Shown here piece by piece: positions 46,291 through 58,160 of a DNA stretch of 64,000 nt. Both the position numbers and the translations under genes were made by a program. The stretch's first letter is position 1. Each line of letters begins with the position of its first letter. This DNA comes from Phocoena phocoena. Taxonomy: Eukaryota > Chordata > Mammalia > Artiodactyla > Phocoenidae. The stretch is taken from positions 67,441,464 through 67,505,463 of the forward strand of contig NC_089224.1 of assembly GCF_963924675.1 (NCBI RefSeq), given 5' to 3'. The notes under the pieces were generated by a model. That model searched no databases. It saw only the letters and a program-made list of their open reading frames with translations, and was not told the DNA's origin.

Positions 46291-47929
46291 AGAATTTAAA
46301 AAGTAATATATTTATGAATTTACATAATCTAACTCATTGCTTACTGATGTTAATCCCTAAATATAGTACTTTAATAGCTTTAAAAAGGATGAACTGACAC
46401 CTGATAGCTGGTTTCCAAATTTCTACATGACCTGTGTGGTTCTCTAGACAGAGCTAATATTATATCAAAGGAAATTACAAAAAGTAGAACATAGCAAATG
46501 CATTAACATACTATTCATATTTTACTTCAAAATTATATAATTGACTTATGATTGTTTCTACAAACATTTTAATGTCTAAAACATGTGCCTTATATGATTC
46601 TTGACATGCCTTTTCTTGATTCATTATAGTTGAAAAATTGTTGCACAACTTTGCTTATTATTTTTTCCTACTGTTAAAATAACATGATAATTAGGTGTAC
46701 AGTCACCATCTGATTTCTACTAGCTTTAATCTAAACAGAAGGATCACTGAATCAATTAACTTGCAGTAATATTAAGTCTCATCTGGCCAGGAAGATCTTT
46801 TGTTTCCTCACTGGTCACTTGAGAATACTCATAAAATCTTCTGCTTTTTTTTTTTCTCATCATGGAAACTTATTTGTTTTTCTGCTTGTAAGTGTTGGAA
46901 AAAATACAATGAAGCAGAAAAAAAAAAAACCCAGCAATAAACCAGAATTCCCCAGGCAAACACTGTTAACATTTAAGCAGTTATGTTTAGAATTTTATGC
47001 AATTTCATAATTAAGAAAAATCATATCCCCAACTTTCCATCTTGTTTTTAAAATATTACTGTGAAGGTTTTTTGTTGTATCACTATTAACTCTTTATAAA
47101 CATCAGTGTTAAAGACTGAGGATATCACATTGAGGTACAATCATTTTCTTGTTGCTGGGCATTATGATGTAATCAACACCTTTTCACAGTAAAGCCTGCC
47201 TATATTTTAAGTTCCCCCATAGGTGATTTTCTAAATGATACCATACTGGCCTTAAAGATAAAATATATCTGTGATAAATACACCATGAACACAATTATAT
47301 TATTTTTTATCACATACAAAGATCACATAGATCTGCATCCTTTTCATCAAACATATTTTCCACATATTCCTTCCTTCCTTACTCCACAACACGTAAGAGG
47401 TTTTTATCCCCTTTCAGTAGCCTGTGTGATAATTCCTTTTATTCTCTAGTTTCAACTTCAGTCCACATTATTGAAGTTCTTTTAAAATAAGGAAAAATGA
47501 TTTGGGCCTCACATTCTATCCTGTTAACCCCTGATGAGTATAAGGAAGGGAGCAACAGATAGGGAAGCAGGAGTCCTCCGAGAAATCGCATTTGAGTCAA
47601 TAAGACAGGAAGATCCGAGCTGAAGTATAACCATGCCCTGTCACCATGCAGAGAGCATGGCTGACTTCAAAGTCCATCTGTTCCTGGAGAAGATTCATAA
47701 CTTGGAAGTGAGGCCTTCGGTTAAAGGAGTAGATGGCTCACACAACTATAACAAGAATGGCTCCTTGACTCGAAGGCTTTTCTGATCTGGGGCCCAGGGA
47801 TACTTTGGGGAATCCTGTAAACCTGTCAGTGTCACCGGTTTTGAGGGAGCTGCCTTTCTTTTCGGTACACAGTGCCTTCTATTTAAGGAGAGGAATCAGA
47901 AAAATGGGTCTCAAGGTTCAGGAAGGAAG
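46291..47929. other. Unique AT-rich sequence
   Basis: No gene or repeat recognised. A11 and T10 runs near 46840-46930. Confidence 0.4.
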
Positions 47930-48140
47930 CATAGAGACAATGAGAAGAACAAACCTTTGGAGTCAAGTGTACGTGAGTTCAAGTCAGGCTTTATTGCCTA
48001 GGTTATGTTTGACAAAATTCTTGGCCACTGTAAGTTTCATTTCTCTTTCTTGGATAATAACTAAAGTTGTGGCAATGCGTGTAAAGCATGAAGCAGTGTA
48101 CCTAGTACACAGTTGGTGGTAAGAAGCATTCATTCCCTTC
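47930..48140 (+). mobile_element. MIR SINE
   Basis: 'cctttggagtcaagtgtacgtgagttcaagtcaggc', 'aagtttcatttctctttcttggataataac', 'gtaaagcatgaagcagtgtacctagtacacag' follow the MIR order. Confidence 0.6.
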
Positions 48141-49335
48141 CCTGCCTCCAGTGGCCTCGACTTCACTCAATCTTTCCCATTTCTCCTCCAAGGTTCAAGG
48201 AAGAGTGAAATCAAGCAAAGTCTGGACTCTTTCTAGGTGTCTAGCCCACTCCAGGAGGTGGAATAAGAGAATTATACAAGTAAATATGGTGTTAATTTAC
48301 AACTACATAGAGTTAACTTTAAAAAACAGACCAAATAGTTCTACTGCACAGTTCAGCTATTTGTTATATGTAAAACCAGTTTTTCCTTATAAACATCAGA
48401 GAGGATTTTTTAAACGTTCTACATATTTAAAGCTGAGGAATTTCCCATGACAAACAAAATTATCTTCCCACTCTGTCTGGATCTCTGCTTTACTCACCTG
48501 TCACTGATTTTATAGCCTGAGCTCTACATTTCAAACTACAATTAATTTTAAGACCATCAAATCTAGCTATATTTACAGCTATCTATTAGATTCAATTGAA
48601 TACTAATTTTATCCAGCCCATTTATTAAAATCAATTTTAAAAAAGAAAAATACAGTTTGAAAGGATTCTGTAAGGAATTAAAGGTATTTAATCAACTAAA
48701 ACAAAAAGAAGTGTTTTTAAAAGATTATCCAGCAGTGTTTTTAAAAGATTCCTGAAGTATAATCTGCCTTTCCTTATCAACTGAGTTTTATGAAAACTGG
48801 AATATTTTTGTTTTGCTAATTTAAAAGCTAGAACTAATCTTGCACTCCTATTGATGTTCACATATCAGTTTTATCTATTTAAGTAAAAAACATCTTCTAA
48901 ATGTTTAATCTTCTTTATCTTTAATACATCCTAAGCAAGAAACTCTAGGTTTAAAAATGGTGTTAACCTAGCTTTTCTTTTACACTAATAATTGTCAACT
49001 CATTCTCATAAATGTTTGCTACAGAACTTCAAGTACCTAAGTGATGGAGTTGTATCTGCTACCAGATTAAAAAACAGATGACAGAACAGGCCCATTCGTG
49101 TAATTAGCTTATTTAAATATTGACTGAACAAAGAGGATTGCTTTTTACGTGCAAAGTGTGGCAACTCCTAACTCAAAGTGCTATCCTGATGCCTGATTTT
49201 CTATCTGTTGATAATTTTTTTCGTTTGTTGACTCTTCTGTTGAAGACCACACCAACAGATACTCTCCAAAACATATCCATTAATTCAATCTCTCCCTGCC
49301 CTTGGTTTAGTCCCTAACTGTTCTAGAATTTCACC
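48141..49335. other. Unique sequence
   Basis: Nothing recognised. A short direct repeat AGTGTTTTTAAAAGATT lies at 48710-48726 and 48734-48750 (period 24). Confidence 0.4.
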
Positions 49336-49828
49336 CATATGGGAGGCAGAATAATGGCCTCCCAAAGATGTCTATGCCCTGATCCTTGAAACCTGTGACT
49401 ATGCTACTTTTAGTTGCAAAGGTGACTCTGCAGATGCAACTAAGGTTGAGGACCTTGAGAAAGGGAGATTATCCTAAATTATGCAGGTGGGCTCAAGCCT
49501 AATCACATGACTCCTTAAAAGAACATTTCTGGCTGAGATAAGAGTCAGAGGTTACAGAGAAATTCTATCTTGCTATTTTTGAAGATGGAGGGAGGAGGAC
49601 ATGAGCCAAGGAATACAGGGCAGCTCTCTAGAAGCTGAAAAGGGCAAGGAAATGGATACTCCCCTAGAGCCTCTAGAAGGAAACACAGCATTGCTAACAC
49701 CTTGGTTTTAGCCCAGCAAGACCTGCATCAGACTTCTGACCTACAGAACCCTAAGGTAATAAGTTTTTATTGTTTTAAGCCACTAAGATAGTGGGAGTTT
49801 GTTATGGCAGCAACAGAAAACTGATACA
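49336..49828 (+). mobile_element. MaLR/ERVL-like solo LTR
   Basis: 'gggaggcagaataatggcctcccaaagatgtctatgccctgatcc', 'gactctgcagatgcaactaag', 'ggagattatcctaaattatgcaggtgggc', 'gaagatggagggaggaggacatgagccaagg', 'taataagtttttattgttttaagccactaag', 'ggcagcaacagaaaactgatac' give a complete LTR from start to end. There are no internal genes. Confidence 0.75.
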
Positions 49829-49916
49829 AACTCAAAAGCTTTTGCACAGCAAAGGAAACCATAAACAAAATGAAAAGACAACCCACAGAATGCGAGAAAA
49901 TATTTGCAAACGATGC
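49829..49916 (+). mobile_element. Short L1 ORF2 fragment
   Basis: 'aaaagcttttgcacagcaaaggaaaccataaacaaaatgaaaagacaacccacagaatgcgagaaaatatttgc' is L1 ORF2 sequence with no 3' end or poly-A, directly abutting the LTR. Confidence 0.7.
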
Positions 49917-51039
49917 AACCACTAAGGTTGCGACCCACTGATATGTTAAATGAATGTTGGCCTGTGAATTTGTCCAGATATTTCACATCTGGAGAAATCA
50001 TTCAAATGATTCAGACAATCAGATGATCATGTCATAGTTGTTGGGATGAAATATTGTTATTCAAAATATTTCTTGTAAGATGGCAGTAAATTTGTTAAGC
50101 ATTTTCATATATAACTAGCTAGTCAACCTGATACATTAGCCTACAAATGACATCTCAGCCAGTCATATTACCTCTGGTTACAGCAGAGTTAGGCTATGCC
50201 AGCATGTTCTGTGTGAGTGAGGTGGTTACAATGAAAATGTCAAGTCCTCCCTCATGAACAACACTTTAGGAACAAGCCATAAAAAAAGCAGTTAGTTTTT
50301 TCCAATTTATATTTTATGAGGTCAATGGAGACGATTAAAAAATAAACTACACTAGATAGACATTTAGCCCAGGATTTCATGTAAAAGCACCATATCAACC
50401 AGTTAATTATTTTTTGTTTATTTTTTGGCTGATCTCTGAGTTCTGACATATTTTCTAAATGATGAGTTGCACAGTTAAGCAATTCTTCCTAGATTCCATC
50501 ATTTCCAAAGTAAACAAAAAACAAACAAAAAAAGCCAAAAAACAACAAAAAAAATTTTCTTAAGGCAAACCACAAATTAAGTACATTGACTTGATAAAAA
50601 GAAGTATTTAGTTCAAGTTAATAGTTCATCTAAAAAAGTTTGTTTGCTGACAGAAAGATCTGCCACTCCATTCACATTTTTTGCAATATTTCTAACTCTT
50701 TTTTGCCTTTTATAATAAAAAAAAGGTGATACATTCTAAATGTCAAGATTGGATGGATATTAAATATATTTCAACATTTGGGAACACAGTTATTTTTTCT
50801 CCTCTGCAGTTCAAGCTAATTTGTCCTGTTTTCACACTGCAGTAATTTAAACACACTGTGGTCTCTATTCATTCTTCAGAGATACCATTTCATCAGCCTT
50901 CATGTCTTATAGCACGATTGGGACCTAAGTCCTTGAAATGAGTTGGAGTGGATGTAAAGGGGAATAGCTGTAGATTCAGGAATACTAGCTGCCAAATACT
51001 TCAACTTACCCAATATCCATTAACACCTGAACAGAAGTC
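49917..51039. other. Unique AT-rich sequence
   Basis: Nothing recognised. A/AAC-rich run near 50510-50560. Confidence 0.4.
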
Positions 51040-51185
51040 TTTACACTTATCAATATTTGATTTTGATTCTCACATTATACTTTGAAGGAAGTAGTGTTAT
51101 CCACATTTTTTCAGATGACAAAATTTATCTGAATCTTATCCAAGTTTACTAAACTAGTAAGGGTTTTACTAGATATGGTTTGCTG
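51040..51185 (-). mobile_element. MIR fragment, minus strand
   Basis: 'tttacacttatcaatatttgattttgattctcacattatactttgaagg', 'ttttttcagatgacaaaa', 'ccaagtttactaaactagtaagg' fit reversed MIR. Diverged. Confidence 0.4.
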
Positions 51186-52085
51186 TCTGTACCCTTCCCA
51201 ACAAAAACTACTAAACTGACCAGGCATGGATATTTGACCCCAAACAACCCATGCGATTGTCTTGAGAATCTGAACCAAGATACAAAGAGACTGTTGTCAG
51301 TTGGATGAGGCATCAAAAATCAAAGGCCACACTGTAGTCTGAAGGATGAAAAAATGACTTTGTTAAGCCATATCAGATATGAGCAAGCCAAAGAAAATGG
51401 TTAAGAAAATAAAATGAAGTTGACAGACTGAGATCAGAGAGAAAACATGAAAGGAACCATTCAACTTGGAAGAGATAAAGAATCTTGTACCTGGCTTTCC
51501 AATTCTGATTCCCATGAGGTCTGGCTGTACTTTACTTCCTGATCTTGGATGACAATGAAATTGACTACTAGAGACAATGAATGCCTTTGCTTAAGCTAGC
51601 TAGAGTGGGCTCTGTCACAATCCAAACTGCCTTGACTAAAAAACAGAGACCTAACTGGAACCATCATGCTCTGGATTTTATTCCCACAGCTCTTTGTCAT
51701 GCACAAAATTGTGAATTTGCTCTTCCTTATGGAATCTATTTCTTTGATAGCCTTAAATAGTGTCAGAATGTGCTCACTGGTATAACTTTCTATTCAATTT
51801 CTATATAGAGATATATAGATTTATTGTTGTTTTATTTATTAATATAATAGAATTATTATATATATAAATAATTAGGAAAATAATAATCGGGAAATAATTA
51901 GGGAAAATACGTAAATGAAAAGAGTCTTGGAAAACACAGGTCTCTTGAATATGTGACCCAAACTCATGGAATTTTCTGCAACCCAAACCATAAATGCAGA
52001 CCTTCCCTAGCACAAAATTTTAAAACAGGCTTCCACATGACTGTGAAACAGGACTAATATCAACAGAAGCCAATTTCTACATTTA
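51186..52085. other. Unique sequence
   Basis: No gene recognised. AT-rich run at 51805-51870. Confidence 0.4.
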
Positions 52086-52089
52086 GAGC

Positions 52090-52557
52090 TGTGAAATAAA
52101 AATTCATAGTTTATGGCAAGACAAGAAAAATTCAAACAAAAAATTTTCTCTGCCCTTTGGGCTCCTCTCTCCCTTTCACTGTGCGTCGCATATCTGTGTT
52201 ATGCATCGACCAAACTTACCGATCAGCAGAAATACCTGCTCAACCATAAAGAGCAACATTCTCCTAGCACCAACAAGACAACTCCTTTAAAGATAATGTT
52301 CCTTCTTGATCTTGTAAGTGGTCACATGACCTACCACTTTGTACTTGCGGATCTGGATTGTGTGAACTGTCAATAATACGTCATTTAACGTACAGTCCTC
52401 CGTCTCGAAAAACTTATATAACTGTGCTTTGACTTCTAACGGGTAGAATAGTTCTTGGAGCTTTCTGAGAGGCTCTTCCCGGGTTATAATCCTCAATTTG
52501 GCTCAAATAAAATTTTCTATTTTTTTCTTAGATCGACGGATTAATTTTTCATCGACA
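52090..52557 (+). mobile_element. Well-preserved solo LTR (class I ERV-like), 468 bp
   Basis: It begins TGTGAAATAAAA and ends CATCGACA, so it has TG...CA termini, extended to TGT/ACA. It is flanked by a perfect 4-bp TSD, GAGC, at 52086-52089 and 52558-52561. A TATA-like TTATATAAC lies at 52414-52422 and AATAAA at 52506-52511. About 14 CpGs survive in an otherwise CpG-poor region. No retroviral genes flank it, so it is a solo LTR left by recombination. The 4-bp TSD fits gammaretrovirus-like class I elements. The 87-aa frame is incidental. Confidence 0.75.
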
Positions 52558-52664
52558 GAGCTGATATGGTAAGAAAAGGTGTTGACGTGTCTTCGAGCAC
52601 CAGTTTATTATCACATGTCATCTTTGAAGGCTACTGGCATATGTGTGACCTTTTTTTCCCACAT

Positions 52665-52805
52665 ATATGCTTGTTAAGTCCTCACAAAAATCTTGGGAGG
52701 AAAGTGTCCCCCCATTTCATAGGTGAGGAAATTAAGGCTCAGAGAGAGCAAATGTCAAGTCTAGAATCACAGAAATTTTAAGTTATAAAACTAAGAATTG
52801 AAGAA
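52665..52805 (-). mobile_element. MIR fragment, minus strand
   Basis: 'taagtcctcacaaaaatcttgggagg', 'ccccccatttcataggtgaggaaattaaggctcagagag' are reversed MIR core. Confidence 0.65.
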
Positions 52806-53011
52806 ACCATCACATAACTTCAAATACATCTTTGCCCGTATGTGAGAGAGGACAAGACACATTTTTGAAGAACTGCCTTTCACATAACAGGTAATTAAGT
52901 TTGTTAATGAATGAAAGAATTGCTTAGGCAGAAAGATCATGGCAATAACCAAGTCAACAAAGCTGCAACTTCTCCCTTCTTTGTTCTCAAAGATGCCAGC
53001 CATATTCTCAT

Positions 53012-53049
<38 letters not shown>

Positions 53050-53689
53050 GCATGCACACACACATGCACACAGTGATCCAGATGCTGCCACATACTTCAT
53101 TAAATGGGCATGGTAACTTGATTTTCCTTGGGGATTTTATTTCTCTCACTCTGCTTATATTTTTAATTGCTAACCATAACCAAATTCACTTAGGGATTTT
53201 AAACATTTGTGGCCAGCTTGGGCAGAATCTAAGACTATCATTTCAGAAGATATTTCTACTATAGCAGAAGTCCATTCTAAAGATCGGATTCCAGCCATAT
53301 GATAAATATTGCATGGTACTTGACTTATATATTTCCTTCAATTCAATAGTACTTGCCCATGTGAGAAAATATCTCTACTTCTCAGGTTTTAAAGTGTTAA
53401 AATATAGTCATTGTATTTTATTACCATAATATTGTTGTTCAAGTATTTGGTAACTGTAGGCAAGAGCACATGTAGTAATTGAACCAACAAATTGAGGCTA
53501 TCAAACAAAATATTCTGCATTCCTAAGAATGACATTTATTAATAACAGGTCAGAAGGAATCAGGGAACATCCAACTAGAGAAGAACCAAGAAACCATTTT
53601 ATACAACGTTTCCATTTTAGATGAGGAAACTAAAGCTTTCCCAGGTGACCGGCAGGTTGGTAATGCTTACCGGGTGCTCTTTACATTGC
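52806..53689. other. Unique sequence with compound microsatellite
   Basis: No gene recognised. The 117-aa frame at 52911-53264 runs through the CT/CA microsatellite and is spurious. Confidence 0.45.
53014..53072. repeat. Compound (CT)n(CA)n microsatellite
   Basis: About 10 CT units switch directly into CA units with GCATG interruptions. Confidence 0.95.
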
Positions 53690-53815
53690 CATTATTTCTT
53701 TAGCTGACTATGAGATTGAGACTATGCATTTCACTCATTTTGTATCCAAAGCACCCAACAACTTACTTGGCTCAGCATGAGTGTGCTATTAAGTATTGTT
53801 TGAATGAGTCAAGAA
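53690..53815 (+). mobile_element. L2/MIR-type 3'-end fragment
   Basis: 'gactatgcatttcactcattttgtatccaaagcacccaac', 'gtgtgctattaagtattgtttgaatgag' follow the L2 3' terminus. Confidence 0.5.
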
Positions 53816-55984
53816 TCTGTAAAATGCAACTCAAACTCCTCAAGCATGAGTTATAGCAAAGGCAAATAAGGAGATGATTGTTATTTTAATGCAATTTTTA
53901 CCATGGTTGATGCTGTCATGGTGTGTTCCTGATTGGCTGGCAAAGCAGCCCAAGAACACTCTTTTGTGACAGGGAAGATCAACAGGAGAAATAGACAACT
54001 GGAGCTTTCCCAAACCCAGAAATATCTTCACATCCTTAGTAACTCTGTGCCCTGGTAATGGATGAGGGTCCCCTCTCATGACCTCCTCTGACCCAGCAGA
54101 CAAGAAACAGGGCTAGTGTCCCTGGTGTGGCTCCCAAGTCCTGGTCCTCCTGAGGGCACACAGTAGGAAAACAAGCTATCTACAACTCTCTCACTCCAGG
54201 TGCCCAACACACTGATGATGAATTCACCTGGCATGATGACATCAGGACTGCCTCTCTAGATAAGGCTGCATGGCCAGACCAATTGTGTGTGCTATTGGCA
54301 GAGCATCTACTACTATGGAAAACTCTCCTCAGTTACAGATCCAAGATTTTACACTTAGACTAGGACCTGCTGTTTGCAGTTATGTTACTACTTCATCTTC
54401 CTTGGACCACAGCATTTGCTTTCTTGTGGTACTGAGGCTGGAGGTCTCAGCTTTTATTAAGGGGATGCCGAATATTTGATATCAAAGTTGGGATTTTGTT
54501 TAAATGTTACAAGGGTCAAAAGATCATTGAAAAAAAGGTGAGTGTGGAGAGCAATGGACAACCATCCAATGGTAGTACTTCTGGGGATGTCTAAGCACCT
54601 AGCATGCTAGAACAAGCTAACTGATCAGCCACACCATACACTCTGCCTCCCCAGCTAATGTTGCCTCCAGCAGAGATGTATTGGCTTTCCAGGGATACAG
54701 AAGGATTTTTATCCGCAATAAGAGTCACACATTTACAGCTTCTGAGACAAAATTCACCAGGTAAATATGAAATATGATATTAACACTATAACCAAATGGA
54801 AGAGTGCAGAACAAGTCACCCACTGGTTTCCAAACCAAAAGCTATAAATCAGTGTTTCAAAAGGTTTAAATAATGTAGCCTGGTTTTTAATTCTGTGTAT
54901 CTTAAAGAAAACACATACTAGTTCCTAGGTTCCCTCAACTCTTCTTTTATCTCTCCAACAACCTCTAAATTCCCATCAGAAGTTAGCTTTGCTTTGGAAA
55001 CAATCTGCACCTACTAACATCTTCCTAAGAGGTTCTACCAATGTTTTTAAAATGCTGTAATGTATTAATCATTATCTCTTCCCTGCTTCCAAAAAAGGAT
55101 GTAAGGGGAATCAGTTCATGAGTGTCAGCTACGTGTGGTATTTAACATTAAGTAGCACAATGGGAATGCAGCCCTTCAAGGAGCAGTCCTCCTGTCTGAA
55201 GCTGTGATGGCTGCTCTACAGCACTGCTGAGGTGGATTTATTTGGGAGTGATGATGAGTCTCTGAATATCAAAAAGAGTGGGAATGACTACAGATGCATT
55301 AGCCAAGGAAAAGATATGCTTTGCTGAGTAAAAACTACCTAAGTGACCAGAATGAAGAGGCCAAAGGGTCCTCAATCCCCTATCTATATTCTGGCTTCTC
55401 TTTCATCTTCGTTACCTCTCTGGAAGCCCAACTTGTCAGGTTTGTGAGTAGGGTGTCTAACTAGGACACCTCATATTTCACCCTGATCTTCTCCTCACCT
55501 CTATCAGGCCATGGGGTATCAAATGATCAAGAGCTCAACATGTGACTGAGATGGAGCATCTCTGAAATTCTGAGCCAAGGGGAAAAATCTTTTTAACTAA
55601 TTTACTAATATTCAAGAACTGATTGACCACAAGAGTCTGAAGATTGCCAGTAACTACTACTGGCTGGGTGACTGCAATTAGGTTTCATGCAAGCAGGTTT
55701 TGAATTCCTCTACAATTGCTAATGGGGAAGAATATGATCAAATAATTAAGAGGTTCAAGTTTAATTCCAGGAGAATTTGAAAGATTACTTAAAAAAAATG
55801 AAAAATAGGTATGAATCAAATATCCATGTCCAAGCAATTAATGTTAAATTCCCACCCAGTACTCCTTTGACAAACATGAATCATTGTTACAGACTGAAAA
55901 TTGCTGTTAGTAAAAATATTCAGGCAGTCCACAAAAATATCCATTTTTTACTCTGTCTCCCAATTCTGAAGAAAACCTTGGTGG
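53816..55984. other. Unique sequence
   Basis: About 2.2 kb, less AT-rich than average, with no recognised repeat or gene. Open frames of up to 87 aa lack motifs. Confidence 0.4.
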
Positions 55985-56150
55985 ATAGGAGTCCAGGATA
56001 CTGATTTCTATTGCTAGATCTATTCCTAGCCCTGTAACCTAGGACAAGTCATTTAAGATCTTTTGGTATATTTCCTCATCTTTCCAATGTGCATAGCAAT
56101 ACCTGTTACAACATTAGCTTATCATGAAAAATTCATATCTATGATAATGT
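55985..56150 (+). mobile_element. MIR fragment
   Basis: 'attcctagccctgtaacctaggacaagtcatttaagatc', 'tttcctcatctttccaatg' are the MIR centre. Confidence 0.5.
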
Positions 56151-56384
56151 ATATAAAGCTGCTTTCAAAATGCAAAAGATTATTCAGCTGATTTGTTATT
56201 TTTATTATGTCTCATGCATTGCATTATAGCACAGATCTCATTTATATTTTAACGCTACCTTGAATGCTGTCAGACTAAGAAATGCATCCCTATCGCCATG
56301 CCCCAGAGGCCAAGACCTTCCATACTCACATATGGACAACTCTAAATGCCAGCAAAGTGTAACTATCAATAGTTTGAACACAGC

Positions 56385-56558
56385 AGGTTTTAAAACTCAG
56401 CTCTGGTGCATATGGGCAAGGCATTAACCTCTCTGATCCTCAGTTTCCTCATATGTAAAAGAGAGGTGACAACAGAGCTGTTATGAGGATAAAACAGGTT
56501 AAGGCAAGAAAAGTACCTGACACTACTGAATAAAAGTTAACCACTATTTGTTATCTTG
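56385..56558 (+). mobile_element. MIR SINE
   Basis: 'ggcaaggcattaacctctctgatcctcagtttcctcatatgtaaaagagagg', 'gagctgttatgaggataaaacagg', 'gtacctgacactactgaataaaagttaacc'. Good MIR order. Confidence 0.75.
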
Positions 56559-57134
56559 GGTTTTGCAGCATCCATGAAGAGTATCAACAGCAAGAACCCC
56601 CAGAACTGTAATAAAGTTATTCTTAATTTCTACTGCTTTGATTTTTCACCCTTATTTCATGTATGTTTATCTCATCTCTTAAGTTAGCATCTGGAGAAAC
56701 ATGACTGGGTCTTATTTTCTATATTTTGTACAGCATCTAATATGAGTTAAAGCATACAATAGTCAGAATAAAAAAGTTTTAATTATCTGATGATTCTTCA
56801 ATATGTCAATTGGTCAAGAAGAGTTGGGTACATAGTCTCCCAAAGCCATATAGCTGAGCTGAGCCTTGGGGATACAGCAAAGGGCTCAAAGTGGCCAAGG
56901 AGATTCAACTCCAGAAGCTTTATTTTATATGCTTTATAACTTGGAGATCTGAATGGAATTGAAATTGGGTAAAAGGGGAAGAATTAAAGAGGAGTTGAAA
57001 ACCATTGCCATGGGTAATCAAAATGATATGCCACCTTAAAGACAAATCAATGCACACCTTAGATATCTTGCATCAAACCACTTATCTCTAAATACTAGAG
57101 TGATCTTCATCTATACTCTTCCTGCATTCTGAGG
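56559..57134. other. Unique sequence
   Basis: Nothing recognised. Confidence 0.4.
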
Positions 57135-57152
57135 AAAAGAGATATATGCACG

Positions 57153-57357
57153 GGGCTTCCCTGGTGGCGCAGTGATTGAGAGTCCGCCTGCCGATGCAGG
57201 GGGCGCGGGTTCGTGCCCCGGTCCGGGAGGATCCCGCATGCCGCGGAGTGGCTGGGCCCGTGGGCTGTGGCCGCTGGCCCTGCGCGTCCGGAGCCTGTGC
57301 TCTGCGGCGGGAGAGGCTACGGCGGTGAGATGCCCGCGTACCGCAAGAAAAAAAAAA
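57153..57357 (+). mobile_element. CHR SINE, short form, CpG-rich recent copy
   Basis: Head GGGCTTCCCTGGTGGCGCAG, B box GGTTCGTGCC, end CCCGCGTACCGC plus an A tail broken by one G. A perfect 18-bp TSD, AAAAGAGATATATGCACG, lies at 57135-57152 and 57358-57375. Many CpGs are intact, so this is among the youngest copies here. Frames of 68-137 aa over it on both strands are SINE read-through, not genes. Confidence 0.96.
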
Positions 57358-57375
57358 AAAAGAGATATATGCACG

Positions 57376-58049
57376 ACCCCAGAATTTGGGGGATACTGTC
57401 TCCCTACATAAAAAGGTAAAAATGTGTTTCATAGTCCTGAATTTTTTAAACGAGCATTCCTGAGCACCTACTATGTGCTGATAATCCAACATCTCAAACA
57501 CAAGTATTCATAAACCTTTATACACATATAGAAAACTTTTTGGAAGCATCATATTCCGAGTTTCAATTTGAAGAAGTTGTTGGAGGTAAGCTGGCACACC
57601 AGGAAAAAATAGTGAGAAAAAAAGACCCATATTTAGAAAGACAATAGAAGAAAGCTAACCCCTCACAAATCATAGCCTGGTAGCAGCTGTAGCACAGTTC
57701 CCAACATAGCACCCAAAAATACATTCTTTATGCACAGTCCTAGTGCATTCTTCATGCAGGCAACTCACATCCGTCAGACCACAAACAGGAACATCTCACT
57801 AATGTTGGCTAATCAGAGCAATAATTGCAGTCTGGATTTCTGAAAAACTAAATTGCAGAATTTTTTTATGTTATGTAGTTTAATTACTTAAGGACACACA
57901 GTAACTCAATTAGTCTAACAAAAGGTTTTTAGTTCGGTGTGGGACCTGCTTTAATGAGAGAAAAGTGTTTTTTATAGTCATTGTATTAATTCATACATAA
58001 ATGGCATTCCCAAAATTCAGAATCTTATACTAATTAGTTGCACTAATAG
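57376..58049. other. Unique sequence
   Basis: 'gagcacctactatgtgctg' at 57458-57480 is a tiny old-repeat remnant. Nothing else recognised. Confidence 0.4.
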
Positions 58050-58160
58050 AAGGATAATGAGCATTATTTACTGAATACCAGTCACTTACCAAGTAATATA
58101 TTACTAATGATCACAACATCCCTGAAATCTTAGAATTTATTATTGCCAATATTTTTGTAA
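58050..58160 (-). mobile_element. MIR fragment, minus strand
   Basis: 'gagcattatttactgaataccagtcacttaccaag', 'gatcacaacatccctgaaatc' fit reversed MIR weakly. Confidence 0.4.

Noticed and set aside
52911..53264. 117-aa frame with a histidine/threonine-rich centre
   Set aside because: The centre is the CT/CA microsatellite translated.
57153..57357. CpG island or promoter
   Set aside because: The CpG cluster is confined to one young SINE and stops at its TSD.
57088..57501. 137-aa minus-strand frame
   Set aside because: Read-through of the short CHR SINE with unique flanks, with no gene features.
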